A stretch of 64,000 bases of DNA. Source: Saccharothrix espanaensis DSM 44229 (GTDB lineage: Bacteria > Actinomycetota > Actinomycetes > Mycobacteriales > Pseudonocardiaceae). Below are positions 8,713 to 17,814 of the stretch, piece after piece (position 1 is the stretch's first letter; every line of letters starts with the position of its first letter). The notes beneath the pieces were generated by a model. It searched no databases. It had not been told where the DNA came from and saw only the letters and a program-made list of their open reading frames with translations. The DNA is taken from contig NC_019673.1 in assembly GCF_000328705.1 (NCBI RefSeq), positions 4,216,001-4,280,000 of the forward strand. Reading direction: 5' to 3'. The translations under genes and the position numbers were made by a program.

Positions 8713-9930
8713 TCAGCAGGCGTCCTTCTGCTTGAGCACGCGGCGGGCGGCCTCGTCCACGCGGGTCGCCGGGAGGGTTCCGGCGGCGACCGAGGCTTCC
8801 AGGTGGTCGAGCACCTCGCCGGCCCGGCCGCCGCTGGACCACAGCGCGATGTCCGCGCCGGCGGCCAGCGCCTGGCGGACCGCCTCGGGCAGGTCGACCC
8901 GGTCGGTGACGGCCCGCATCGCGCCCAGGTCGTCGGTCATCGCGGGCCCGGTGAAGCCGAACTCGCCGCGCAGCAGCGCGTACGCCTCGGGGCTCAGCGT
9001 CGCGGGCAGGCCGCCGGTGAGGCCCGGCACCTCGATGTGCCCGAGCATCACCACGACCCGCCCGTAGCGGCCGATGTCGCGGTAGGGCACCAGGTCGGTC
9101 TGCCGCAGCGCGTCCAGCGGCGGCGAGGTCACCGCGCCCTGGTGCGAGTCGCCGCTGGTGTTGCCGTGCCCGGGGAAGTGCTTGAGCACGGGGGTGGTGC
9201 CCACCTCGTGCAGGCCCTCGGCGAAGGCCAGGGCGTACTCGGCGGCCACGGCCGGGTCGGCGCTGAACGAGCGGTCGCCGATCACCGTCGAGGCGGGTTG
9301 GCCGCTGGTGTCGACCACCGGGGCGAGGTCCATGCTCACCCCGCGCTTCTCGAGCGCGGCCGCGCGGTCCCGGGCCAGCACCCGCACTTGCGCGGGCGAC
9401 AGCGCGGCGGCCATCTCCCGGGCACTGGGGATGGAGCCGTCCAGCACGTCGACGCGCTGCACCCGGCCGCCCTCGTCGTCCACGGCCACCTGTAGCGGCA
9501 ACGCCGCCGCGCCGCGCACCGCGTCCAGCCCGGCGGAGAGCAGGCCGGTGTCGTCGCCGCCGATGAAGATGCCGCCGACCTGCTCGCCCCGCACCAGGCC
9601 GAGCGCGTCGGCGGTGCCGCGCGGGTCGACGCCGACCATCAGCAGTTGCGCGAGGCGGTGGCGCAGCGACAGCGCGGCGACCTTGGGCACGCACGGGTCC
9701 GGCGGCGGCGAGGGCGACGCCTCCCGGGTGGGGGAGGACACCTGCGACTCGGCGGAGGTGCGGGGAGCGGACGCGGCCACCGGGTTCCCGGTCACCTGCC
9801 CGCCGGCGTCGTGCGGCCCGGGGTCGAGCAGTACCGCCGCGAGCAGAGCGCCGAGGGCCGCGGACGCCAGCAAGGTCCGCGTCCCGGTCTTCGGGCCGCC
9901 GCGACGCCCGATCGGCAGCTCGTTCCGCAC
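8713..9930 (-). CDS. Membrane-anchored GH3 beta-N-acetylhexosaminidase-like protein
   Basis: This is a 405-residue protein. An N-terminal hydrophobic segment at residues 19-35 follows a basic stretch, so it is probably anchored or exported. The GH3 barrel carries MVGVDPRG, SMDLAPVVD, the NagZ-type KHFPGHGNTSGDSHQ loop whose Asp-His pair acts as acid/base, and the nucleophile segment MTDDLGAM. These features indicate a NagZ-like enzyme removing GlcNAc from muropeptides or other glycans. Only the first GH3 domain is present, which is usual for NagZ. It is divergent from the LuxR-type regulator, 83 bp away. Confidence 0.87.
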   Translation of the reverse strand: MRNELPIGRRGGPKTGTRTLLASAALGALLAAVLLDPGPHDAGGQVTGNPVAASAPRTSAESQVSSPTREASPSPPPDPCVPKVAALSLRHRLAQLLMVGVDPRGTADALGLVRGEQVGGIFIGGDDTGLLSAGLDAVRGAAALPLQVAVDDEGGRVQRVDVLDGSIPSAREMAAALSPAQVRVLARDRAAALEKRGVSMDLAPVVDTSGQPASTVIGDRSFSADPAVAAEYALAFAEGLHEVGTTPVLKHFPGHGNTSGDSHQGAVTSPPLDALRQTDLVPYRDIGRYGRVVVMLGHIEVPGLTGGLPATLSPEAYALLRGEFGFTGPAMTDDLGAMRAVTDRVDLPEAVRQALAAGADIALWSSGGRAGEVLDHLEASVAAGTLPATRVDEAARRVLKQKDAC

Positions 9931-10013
9931 CGGACCAACCTACGGCACGGGCGGCGCGGCCACCTCTCGGCCGTGGTGGGGCGGTTGCCGCCGCCAGTAC
10001 GGTCGGTGGTGAC

Positions 10014-12620
10014 ATGGATCTCCTCGGTCGGGACGAGCTGCTGGCCACCGTGCGGGCCGGGTTCGCGCGCGGCCGGCTGTTGCTGCACGGCCCGGTCGGC
10101 ATCGGGAAGACCGCACTCGTGGACGCCGTCCTGGCCGGCTCACCCGCCGGAGGCCCGGTGCTGCGCAGCAGCCCGGTGGAAGCCGACCGGGGCATCCCGC
10201 ACCTGGTGCTCGCCGACCTGCTCGCCGACCTGCTCACCGACGTCCGGGTCGACCTGCCGGAGCCACAACGCGACGCGCTGGACCGCGCGCTGCGCCGCCG
10301 TGCCGGCGAACCGGACCCGCTCGCGCTGCGGCAGGCCGTGCTGGCGGTGTTCCGCGAGGTCGATCCGGTGGTCGTGGTGGACAACGCCCAGTGGGTCGAC
10401 GACGCCACCGCGGACGTCCTGGCGTTCGCCCTGGTCAGAGCCCGGACGCGGGCGCTCGGCGCGGCCCGGGAACCGGTGGCCTGGTGGCGTGGCGACGTGG
10501 TCGAGGTGCCGCCGCTGACCGTCGCGGCGACCGCCGAGCTGATGGCCCGGCACGGCCGCGTCGACGTCCGGCTGACCGGCGGCAACCCGCTGTACGCGGT
10601 GGAGCTGGCCGGATCGGCCGGCGCGGTCCCGGCCCGGCTGCTCGGGGTCGTCGGCCACCTGCTCGCCGCCCAGCCCGCCGACACCCGCGCGACCCTGCTG
10701 GTGGCCTGCCTGGTGGACCGGCCGGGCCTGCGCCTGCTGGTGCACTGCGGGCGCGCGCGGGCCGCCGCCGAGCTGCGGGACTGCCCGCTGGTCCGGGTCG
10801 ACCCCGACGGCGGGGTGCGCTTCCGCCAGCCGCTGGTGGCCGCCGCGATCCCGCTGGTCCTGCCGCCGGAGGAGGTCCGCGCGGCGCACGCCCGGCTCGC
10901 CGGCCTGGCCGCCGACCCGGTGCAGCGGGCGCGGCACCTGGCCCACGCGGTCACCGGCTTCGACGAGCCCACCGCCGTCGCCCTGCTGAGGGCCGCGGCC
11001 GCCGCCCGCCGCCGGGGCACCCTCGACCAGGCCGCCGAACTGGGCGGGCTGGCCGCCGAGCGCACCCCGCCGCACAGCCCGGCACGGGCCGCCGCACGCC
11101 GGTTGCGCGCCGCCGGCGACGCGTTGGGGGCGGGCCGCCACGAGCTGGCGACGGCGCTGGCCCAGGCCGTGCTGCGCTCGCCCGGCGTGCCGAGGACGCA
11201 GCGGGTGCGCGCCCAGTTGGTGCTGGTCGACGCCGTCGGCTACGCCCGGACGGCGGCCGGCGGGATGGTGGGGGAGGCGCTGACCGGCGCGAAGGGCGAC
11301 GCCGCGCTGGAAGCGCCCGCCGAGTACCGGTTCGCGGTGCACTCGGCGGTGGGCGGCGACCTGCGCGGCGCGGCCCGGCACCTGGCCGACGCCGTGCTGC
11401 TCGCCCGGACCGCCAAGGACGTGCGCACCGAGGTCCGGTCGCTGTGCTCGCTCGCGCTGTGCCAGATGGCCCTCGGGGACGCGACCGCCGCCGGCACGCT
11501 CGACCTGGCCCGGCGGATCGTGCCGGAGGCGATGGTGGTCACGCACGACGGCACGCTGTGGGCGGCGGCCCGCCTGGACCTGTTCGCCGACCGGTTGCAG
11601 GCGGCGTCGGACCACCTCACCGCGCTGCTCGACCACGCCGGCGAGCGCGGCGTGCTGGCCGAGGTGATCGGCATGACGTGGGCCGCGATCGAGGTGTGGG
11701 TGGCGATGGGGCGCTGCGGCAGCGCGTTGCGCCGGGCCACCGAGTGCCTGCGGCTGGCCGAGGACATGGGCTACGACCTGGCGCTGGCCTGCTACGGGGC
11801 GGCGCTGGCCGAGGCCTACGGCGGCGACCCGGCGGTGGCCGACGCGCTGGCCCGGCGCGGAGCCGCGCGGGCCGAGGCCGACGGCGACCTGTCGTTCCTG
11901 GTGCGCAACCTGCACGCCCAGGGGCTGGCGGCGTTGAGCGCGGGCAACCCGGAGGCCGCCGTCGGGCCGCTGCGCCGGGCGGTGAAGCTCGAACTCGACA
12001 TGGGTTTCGGCGACCCGGCGGTCTTCGCGACCCGCCCGGACCTGGCCGAGGCGCTGATCTCGGTGGGCCGACTGGAGGAGGCGGCCGGCGTGGTGGGCTG
12101 CGCGCGGGCGGCGGCGGTGCGGCTGGGCCGGCGCGGCGTGGTCGCGTCGCTGGACCGCGCGGACGGCCTGCTCCGGCTGGCGCTCAAGGACCCCGTGACC
12201 GCCGAGCGCTCGCTCAGCGCCGCCGTCGAGGCGCACCGCGACCTGGGGCAGCCGCTGCAACTGGGCCGGGGCCTGCTCGCGTTCGGCATCGCGGAACGCA
12301 GGCGGCGTCGTCGGGGAGCCTCCCGCCGGCTGCTGGAGCAGGCCCGCGAGGTGTTCACCGAGAGCGGCGCGCCCAGGTGGGCGGGCCGGGCGGCGGTGCT
12401 GCTCGGCGACACCCCGGAGGGCACCGCGCTGGCCGGGTTCGAGGCGCGGATCGCCCGCCAGGTCATCGAGGGCGCCAGCAACCCGGAGGTGGCGGGCCGG
12501 CTCAACATCAGCGTCAAGACCGTCGAGGGCGCGCTGACCCGCATCTACCGCAAGCTCGACGTCCGCAACCGCACCCAGCTCGCGGCCCGGCTGCGCGGCG
12601 AGCGCAACCCGCAGATCTAG
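10014..12620 (+). CDS. Large LuxR-family ATPase transcriptional regulator (LAL)
   Basis: This is an 868-residue protein. An N-terminal AAA-type ATPase has Walker A GPVGIGKTALVD (residues 24-35) and Walker B VVVVDNAQWVDD. A long helical/TPR-like middle follows, and a C-terminal LuxR helix-turn-helix ends the protein (ARQVIEGASNPEVAGRLNIS, then TVEGALTRIYRKL). LAL proteins are usually activators of sugar use or secondary metabolism, sensing a ligand through the middle domain. No obvious target operon adjoins it; its divergent neighbour is the GH3 gene. A decayed duplicate of its own 3' end lies 200 bp downstream. Confidence 0.9.
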   Translation: MDLLGRDELLATVRAGFARGRLLLHGPVGIGKTALVDAVLAGSPAGGPVLRSSPVEADRGIPHLVLADLLADLLTDVRVDLPEPQRDALDRALRRRAGEPDPLALRQAVLAVFREVDPVVVVDNAQWVDDATADVLAFALVRARTRALGAAREPVAWWRGDVVEVPPLTVAATAELMARHGRVDVRLTGGNPLYAVELAGSAGAVPARLLGVVGHLLAAQPADTRATLLVACLVDRPGLRLLVHCGRARAAAELRDCPLVRVDPDGGVRFRQPLVAAAIPLVLPPEEVRAAHARLAGLAADPVQRARHLAHAVTGFDEPTAVALLRAAAAARRRGTLDQAAELGGLAAERTPPHSPARAAARRLRAAGDALGAGRHELATALAQAVLRSPGVPRTQRVRAQLVLVDAVGYARTAAGGMVGEALTGAKGDAALEAPAEYRFAVHSAVGGDLRGAARHLADAVLLARTAKDVRTEVRSLCSLALCQMALGDATAAGTLDLARRIVPEAMVVTHDGTLWAAARLDLFADRLQAASDHLTALLDHAGERGVLAEVIGMTWAAIEVWVAMGRCGSALRRATECLRLAEDMGYDLALACYGAALAEAYGGDPAVADALARRGAARAEADGDLSFLVRNLHAQGLAALSAGNPEAAVGPLRRAVKLELDMGFGDPAVFATRPDLAEALISVGRLEEAAGVVGCARAAAVRLGRRGVVASLDRADGLLRLALKDPVTAERSLSAAVEAHRDLGQPLQLGRGLLAFGIAERRRRRRGASRRLLEQAREVFTESGAPRWAGRAAVLLGDTPEGTALAGFEARIARQVIEGASNPEVAGRLNISVKTVEGALTRIYRKLDVRNRTQLAARLRGERNPQI

Positions 12621-12670
12621 CCGGTCGACCACCTTGCGCGCTCGGGTGGACCCGGCGTCCACTCCGCTTC

Positions 12671-12783
12671 GGTGCGCGGTGCGCGGGCGCGGTGCGCGGT
12701 GCGCGGTGCGCGGTGCGCGGTGCGCGGTGCGCGGTGCGCGGTGCGCGGTGCGCGGTGCGCGGTGCGCGGTGCGCGGTGCGCGG
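12671..12783. repeat. Tandem 7-bp repeat GGTGCGC
   Basis: There are about 15 copies of GGTGCGC: two copies from 12671, a short GCGC interruption, then about 13 uninterrupted copies from 12691. It lies in the 385-bp non-coding stretch between the LuxR regulator and the protease. A slippage-prone simple repeat; no function is visible. Confidence 0.95.
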
Positions 12784-12813
12784 CGGGTCGTCGAGGGATG
12801 TCGGCCGCGCAGG

Positions 12814-12925
12814 GGTGGCCGGTCGGCCCAACGTCGGCGTCAGGACGGTCGAGGGTCCGCTGACCCGGCCCCACCCCGGGGGCTCGACGGGCGCGACCGC
12901 ACCCCGGTTGCGCGGGGAGCGGGAA
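12814..12925 (+). pseudogene. Decayed duplicate of the LuxR regulator 3' end
   Basis: Translated in one frame this stretch reads VAGRPNVGVRTVEGPLTR and ends PRLRGERE. It lines up with the live regulator's VAGRLNISVKTVEGALTR and AARLRGERN at 12487-12608. The middle has diverged and no start or complete domain remains. It looks like a partial tandem duplication that decayed, with the 7-bp repeat array between the two copies. Confidence 0.65.
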
Positions 12926-13005
12926 TTCCCCGTTTCCGACCGGGGAATCGGACATCCATCCTGATCCCCGCTTGTCCCCCCTGCCTAGTGGACGAGGAGA
13001 TCTAC

Positions 13006-13680
13006 ATGCGTCCGTTCATCCTTGCCTGCGCACTGCTGTGCGCGGTGACCGCCGTCCCGGCGAACGCCGCGCCCGGCGGCGAGGTCTCACCCATGATCAT
13101 CGGCGGCACGCTGGTGTCGTCGGCGCCGTGGTCGGCGGCGGTCTACCGCAACGGGTCGTTCACCTGTTCCGGCACGATCATCTCGGCCCAGTGGGTGCTG
13201 ACCGCGAAGCACTGCGTCGGATCGGGCCTCACGGTCCGGGTCGGCAACGTCCAGCGCGCCCAGGGCACGCCCAGCTCGGTGACCCGGTACGTCAGCCACG
13301 CGCAGGCCGACACGTCGCTGCTCCAGCTGGCCACGCCGATCCAGACCAGCGAGTACTCCAGGCTGGCCGACGCCAACCCGCCGACCGGCAGCACCAACCA
13401 GATCTACGGGTGGGGCTACACCAGCCGCAACGGCCCGGTGTCGCCGCAGCTCAAGACCGCCAACGTCCGGGTGACCTCGATCTGCCGCGACTACTACGGC
13501 GGCCAGGCGCTGTGCAGCAGCCGGATCAACGGCAACGCGTGGTCCGGTGACTCGGGCGGCCCGCAGATGTACAACGGCCTCCAGGTCGGCGTCGCCTCCA
13601 CGGCCGACGGCACCTCGACGCAGCAGTACAGCAGCGTGCCCGCCGTCCGGGCGTGGATCCGGTCCACCTCGGGCGTCTGA
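13006..13680 (+). CDS. Secreted trypsin-like serine protease (S1)
   Basis: This is a 224-residue protein. The signal peptide (residues 1-22, ending ANAA) is followed by a short propeptide and the mature-like start MIIGG. The catalytic triad is visible: His in TAKHC, Asp in QADTSLLQL, Ser in GDSGGP. Cysteine pairs flank the His and Ser as in streptogrisin/trypsin-like actinomycete proteases. GAGGAGAT precedes the ATG. It is exported and probably degrades extracellular protein. A strong hairpin follows. Confidence 0.92.
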   Translation: MRPFILACALLCAVTAVPANAAPGGEVSPMIIGGTLVSSAPWSAAVYRNGSFTCSGTIISAQWVLTAKHCVGSGLTVRVGNVQRAQGTPSSVTRYVSHAQADTSLLQLATPIQTSEYSRLADANPPTGSTNQIYGWGYTSRNGPVSPQLKTANVRVTSICRDYYGGQALCSSRINGNAWSGDSGGPQMYNGLQVGVASTADGTSTQQYSSVPAVRAWIRSTSGV

Positions 13681-13695
13681 TCCCCAGGCACTCCC

Positions 13696-13729
13696 GGTCG
13701 CCCGCGCCGCAGCACCGGCGCGGGCGACC
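13696..13729. terminator. Bidirectional terminator hairpin
   Basis: A perfect 13-bp stem, GGTCGCCCGCGCC with GGCGCGGGCGACC, has an 8-nt loop and lies between the convergent protease and esterase genes. Confidence 0.85.
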
Positions 13730-13755
13730 TCGCCGTCAGCGTGTGCCCGGCACCG

Positions 13756-16479
13756 TTACCGCGTGGCCGGATCGGTGACGGTACCGGTCAGGACCACCTC
13801 CCGGCTGTCGGGCTGGTAGGTGGTGAAGACCAGCCGGAGCCGTTCGGCCGGTTCGGCGTCGGTGTCGGCGGCGGTGGGCACGGCGAGTTCCGCCGTCAGC
13901 TCGCCGGGCGGGAAGTACAGCGTCAAACGCAGCCCGGTGGTGGACAGCGGCCGGGACGGCAGCGGGTCCTCCTGGTAGGTCTGCCGGCGGAACCACTGCT
14001 CGTCCACGTCGGTGCTGGACAGCTCGGGCCCGTCAGCCGGCACGGTCGCCGCGCCCACCCACAGGATGCCCACGTCGGCCGGCGCGGACAGGGCCGCCCG
14101 CCAGGCCAGCACCCCGCCCTCGGCCACCCGGTCGGCGACCGGGGCGACGGTGAGCACCGGCTCCGGGTCGTCCTCCCGCACGGTCAGCCCGCCCGCGAAC
14201 CGGCCGGCGACCGTGCCGCGCACGGCCTTGACCAGCAGCACGCGCAGCGCGTCCGGGCTCCACCGGGTGTTGCCGGTGACCTGCATCGGGATCTCGACCA
14301 GGTGCTGGCCCGGCTCGACGGTCACCAGCCGCTGGGTGAACGCCCGGCCGACCTCGTCGTAGGCGAACAGCCGGACCGCGCCGGGGCCGTCGCCGGTCAC
14401 CGTCACCGGGACCTGGTAGGTCCGCGTGCCGGAGTCGCCCTCGTCCGCCGTCACCACGCCGACGTCGACCCGGGGCAGCGCACCCGTCGCGGGATCGGGC
14501 AGGCCGTCGTTCCAGCCGTAGGCGTCCACCAGCCACGCCTGCCCGGCGTCGCCGCGCGGGACGAGCTCCAGCTCCACGACGTGGTGCGGGTCGACGCCCG
14601 TCAGCGGCACCCGCACCTCCTGCGCCCAGCGGGCCGACATCCGCCCGGTGGCGGGCAGCCCGTCCAGCGTGACCCGGCCCAGCTCCGCGCGGCGGCCGGC
14701 GCTGTCGGTGACCGCCACGTCGAAGGCGGTGCCGGTGGTGTTCGGCGGCACGACCAGCCGCAGCGCCAGCTCCCGCGACCCGGCCAGCGACACCTCCCGG
14801 CCCGGCCGCACCACCGCGGCCTGCCCGGCGGCGGACCAGGCCAGCGCGACGGCGTACCGGCCGGGTTCGGGCTCGATCCCCTGGAACCTGGTGAAGTGCG
14901 GCGAGCCCCGGTACTCGACCGGGTCGACGCACGCGGTGGCCGCGTTCTTGGTGACCTGGTCGCAGCGCCGTGCGTTGCCGGTGGCGGTGGTGGCGTCGTC
15001 GGGCACGACGAACGGCGTCCGCGCGCCGCCGACCGCGTGGGAGAGCACCCGCGCCGGATCGGCGGACGGGGCGCGCACGCCCGACCCGTCGAGCAGGGGC
15101 AGCACCCGCTGGTCGCCCGCGAGGAACAGCCGGGCCGCCGCCGCGACGTAGGTCGCGCCCGCCGTCTGCTGCTGGGCCGGTGTCAGCCGGGTGGCGGTGC
15201 CCGGTGAGCACACCGCGTCGGCGGGCGGGCTGGAGAAGTCGTCGTCGGCCGGGGCCTCGGCCTGGCCGGGCGTCCACTCGGCGTTGAAGAAGTTGTGGTT
15301 CGCGCCCACCACGTACAGGGCGCTGTGCAGCGCGGTTCCCCGGCCGAGACCGCGGGCCGCGTCGAGGTAGAGCTGGCCCTGGAGGTCGTTGACGTCGCCG
15401 TCGCAGCCGGGCAGGACGGTCACCGACGGCACGTCCGGCGCGGGGTTGTGGCCGAAGATCGTCGGCCCGATCAGCAGGTCGCCCTTGATCGTCCAGCGGG
15501 CGGGCCCGTCGTGGCCGCTGCCCGGCGGCGGCGCGGTGATGCTGTCGGTGGCGGCCCGGTTGACGCCCTCGCCGCCCCGGGAGTGCCCGACCAGCAGCAC
15601 GTTCGCCAGGTCGGCGACGGGTGCCGCGCGGACGATCGCCGGTGCCGAAGCGCGGTCGGGGCCCGCCCAGTCGGCCCACTTCGCCAGGTGCGCGCGGACC
15701 AGCGCCGACCGCGCGCCCGCGCCGGCCTCGGGGTCCAACGCGTCCTGGGCGTTGATCCCGTTGGCGGACACCGACACCGTCACGTAGCCCTGCGACGCCA
15801 GCAGGCGCTGCGCCTGGAGGTAGCCCCGGTGGCTGGGTACCGCCCTGGACCCGGCCGGGCAAGGCCACGACAGCAGGATCTTGTTCGGCGCGGCCGGCTC
15901 GTAGCACGTGAAGTGCCTGCCGTGCAGGAACAACGCGAGCGGGCGCTTGCCGGGCGCGTCGGTGGGCGCGACCACCACGGCCTGCACCTCGATCGGCGTC
16001 GCGTACCCCGGGACGGTGATCGGGTCCAGCGCGTACTCGCCGGTGGTCGTCGGGAACGGGCCGGGCGTGCCGGGATCGACCGCCGCGGCGGGGCGTGGCG
16101 CGGGGGCGGGCGGCGGCGCGACCGTCGCCGGCACGGGTTCCACCGCGTCGAGCCGTCGGCCGGAAGCCCTGACCTGGAGCCGTTGCGCGCTGTCGACCCG
16201 GGCCCGGTCGAGGGTGTAGGTGCGCAGGTCGGCGGACGGGCGCGGCCGGCCGAGCAGCCGGTCGCCCTCCCAGAACTCGATGGCCGCGCCACCGGGCGGG
16301 ATCGGGGCGGGGGCGGTCCACACCAGTTCCGTCCCGGCGAGCGTCCACCCCAGAGTCGAACCCAGAGTCGAACCCAGGAGCGGACCCGGAGGTGAACCCG
16401 CCGCCGGGGGCGCGGCGACGGTCGGCGTGGCCAGACCGGTCATGAGCAGCACGGCTACCGATAACGCTGTCAAGCGCAT
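13756..16479 (-). CDS. Large secreted alpha/beta hydrolase with C-terminal Calx-beta-like region
   Basis: This is a 907-residue protein. ATG at 16479 gives a proper signal peptide (MRLTALSVAVLLMTGLATP...) and has GAGGGG upstream; the frame is open 60 bp further. A short N-terminal beta domain (about residues 40-125) precedes an alpha/beta-hydrolase domain with an LFLHGRHF oxyanion loop and the nucleophile elbow VGHSRGGEG. Beta-rich regions follow. The end (VLTVAPVADRVAEGG to LTGTVTD) resembles a Calx-beta/immunoglobulin-like repeat. It is an extracellular esterase or lipase-like enzyme of unknown substrate. A duplicated 12-bp unit near 16350-16380 encodes a GSTLGSTLGWTL run. Confidence 0.75.
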   Translation of the reverse strand: MRLTALSVAVLLMTGLATPTVAAPPAAGSPPGPLLGSTLGSTLGWTLAGTELVWTAPAPIPPGGAAIEFWEGDRLLGRPRPSADLRTYTLDRARVDSAQRLQVRASGRRLDAVEPVPATVAPPPAPAPRPAAAVDPGTPGPFPTTTGEYALDPITVPGYATPIEVQAVVVAPTDAPGKRPLALFLHGRHFTCYEPAAPNKILLSWPCPAGSRAVPSHRGYLQAQRLLASQGYVTVSVSANGINAQDALDPEAGAGARSALVRAHLAKWADWAGPDRASAPAIVRAAPVADLANVLLVGHSRGGEGVNRAATDSITAPPPGSGHDGPARWTIKGDLLIGPTIFGHNPAPDVPSVTVLPGCDGDVNDLQGQLYLDAARGLGRGTALHSALYVVGANHNFFNAEWTPGQAEAPADDDFSSPPADAVCSPGTATRLTPAQQQTAGATYVAAAARLFLAGDQRVLPLLDGSGVRAPSADPARVLSHAVGGARTPFVVPDDATTATGNARRCDQVTKNAATACVDPVEYRGSPHFTRFQGIEPEPGRYAVALAWSAAGQAAVVRPGREVSLAGSRELALRLVVPPNTTGTAFDVAVTDSAGRRAELGRVTLDGLPATGRMSARWAQEVRVPLTGVDPHHVVELELVPRGDAGQAWLVDAYGWNDGLPDPATGALPRVDVGVVTADEGDSGTRTYQVPVTVTGDGPGAVRLFAYDEVGRAFTQRLVTVEPGQHLVEIPMQVTGNTRWSPDALRVLLVKAVRGTVAGRFAGGLTVREDDPEPVLTVAPVADRVAEGGVLAWRAALSAPADVGILWVGAATVPADGPELSSTDVDEQWFRRQTYQEDPLPSRPLSTTGLRLTLYFPPGELTAELAVPTAADTDAEPAERLRLVFTTYQPDSREVVLTGTVTDPATR

Positions 16480-16640
16480 GGTGCGATTCCCCTCGGATTG
16501 GCCTGCGCCCAAGCCATGTCTAGCGCTGCGGCGCACCACGCGACAAGCGACAGAAGTGGGGTTTCAACTCGGGAAAGCCGAGTTCCGGGGAACCGTCCGC
16601 ACCGCGACGGCTCCCTGTATGTCCACAGTGGACCAAGGGT

Positions 16641-17650
16641 TCAGCGGCGGCGCTTCTTCAGGTACGCGGCCAGCTCGTCGTATCGGGACCAGCCGCCCGG
16701 CGGACAGCGACTCGTCCATCGCCGACTCGGTGGCCTGCTCGCACCAGCGCCAGGTCCGCGCCGGACAGGCCGGCCGCGGGCTTGGCGACCTTCGCCAGGT
16801 CGAGCCGCCCGATCGGCCGGCCGCGCAGGTGGAACCGCAGGATCGCCTCGCGCGCGGCCACGTCCGGCGGCAGCACCAGCACCGTCCGGTCGAACCGGCC
16901 GGGCCGCAGCAGGGCCGAGTCGATGTCCCACGGGTGGTTGCTCGCGGCCAGCACGAACAGGCCGTCGTTGTCGGTCGTCGCGCCGTCGAGCTCGGCGAGC
17001 AGCTGGTCGACCACCCCGCGCAGGGACGACCCGCCGGCGCGCGTCTGCGAGCGCTTCTGCCCGAGGCGTCCACCTCGTCGAAGAACACCACGCACGGCCG
17101 GTTGCGGCGGCGCCCAGCTCGCCCGCCAACGCCCGCGCGATCAACGTCTTGCCGCACCCCGGAGGCCCCACAGCAGCAGACCGCCGCGCAGGGACTTGCC
17201 GTAGGGCAGGCTCAGCTCGGGGTTGCGCAGCGGTGCCAGGAACCGCAGTTCGAGGCGCTTCTTCACCTCGGCGAGGCCACAAATGTCGGCCATCGTGATC
17301 CCGGCCGGCCCGAGCGCGCCGATGGCCGGCTCGACCAGCGGTTCGCTCGCGCTCCACTGCCGCAGGACCTCGTCGGCGGTGTCGGGCACGGTCGGCGACG
17401 CCGAGACGGCAGGCGCGGCAGGCGCGGTGGGGTGCGCCGCGGCCGGGTCGAGTGCGTCGGCGAGCCGCCCGTAAGACGCCGCCCGGGTCTCGTCGCCCAG
17501 GGCCCGCGCGGCCGAGGCGGCGACGCGCAGCGCCGCCAGGTCGTCCGGCACGGCGGCGAGCACCGTGGTGGCGTGGGTCAGCGCGTCGTCGGCGTGGCCC
17601 ACGTCCAGCAGCAGCCGCACGTGCTCGGGCCCGCCGTGCGGCGGGCCACC
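16641..17650 (-). pseudogene. Decayed AAA+ ATPase with N-terminal TPR region
   Basis: A CDC48/FtsH-like AAA+ ATPase can be stitched together only by switching frame several times. The TPR part and PYGKSLRGGLLLWG lie in one frame (about 17141-17640). The Walker A GPPGCGKTLIARALAGEL is in a second, Walker B CVVFFDEVDA in a third. The region from LGQKRSQTRAGG through AASNHPWDID, LLRPGRFDRTVL and KPAAGLSGADLALV is in a fourth, and the C-terminal YDELAAYLKKRRR returns to another. At least four frame breaks make a functional product unlikely unless the assembly is poor here. The annotated start is approximate. Confidence 0.8.
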
Positions 17651-17814
17651 TAGGGGTTCCTCGCCTTCGCGGCGGCGGCCGTCACGTGTGTCGTGGTCGG
17701 CCTGACGGCCGGGCCGGCGCAAGGTACTGGTCAACGGCACGGGGGTCGCGGCGGTGGTGGCCGGTGCCGCCGTCCACGTCGTGGCGTGGGGCGGGTGCCG
17801 TTAGCCTGTGCCGC

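Noticed and set aside
10140..12662. Very long open frame antisense to the LuxR ATPase regulator
   Set aside because: GC-rich codon bias leaves opposite frames open. Its composition (Arg/Gly/Ala/His-rich, no motifs) is that of a shadow, while the plus frame has Walker and HTH motifs.
12671..12783. Possible CRISPR array
   Set aside because: It is a continuous 7-bp tandem repeat with no spacers and no cas genes nearby.
16350..16380. Duplicated 12-bp unit in the secreted esterase gene as a regulatory repeat
   Set aside because: It lies within the coding sequence and only gives a short GSTL repeat in a low-complexity segment after the signal peptide.
17651..17814. A small membrane-protein gene upstream of the carboxypeptidase
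   Set aside because: Hydrophobic segments exist in two frames ending at TAG 17804, but there is no start, no ribosome site and a frame change. It is at best a relic.
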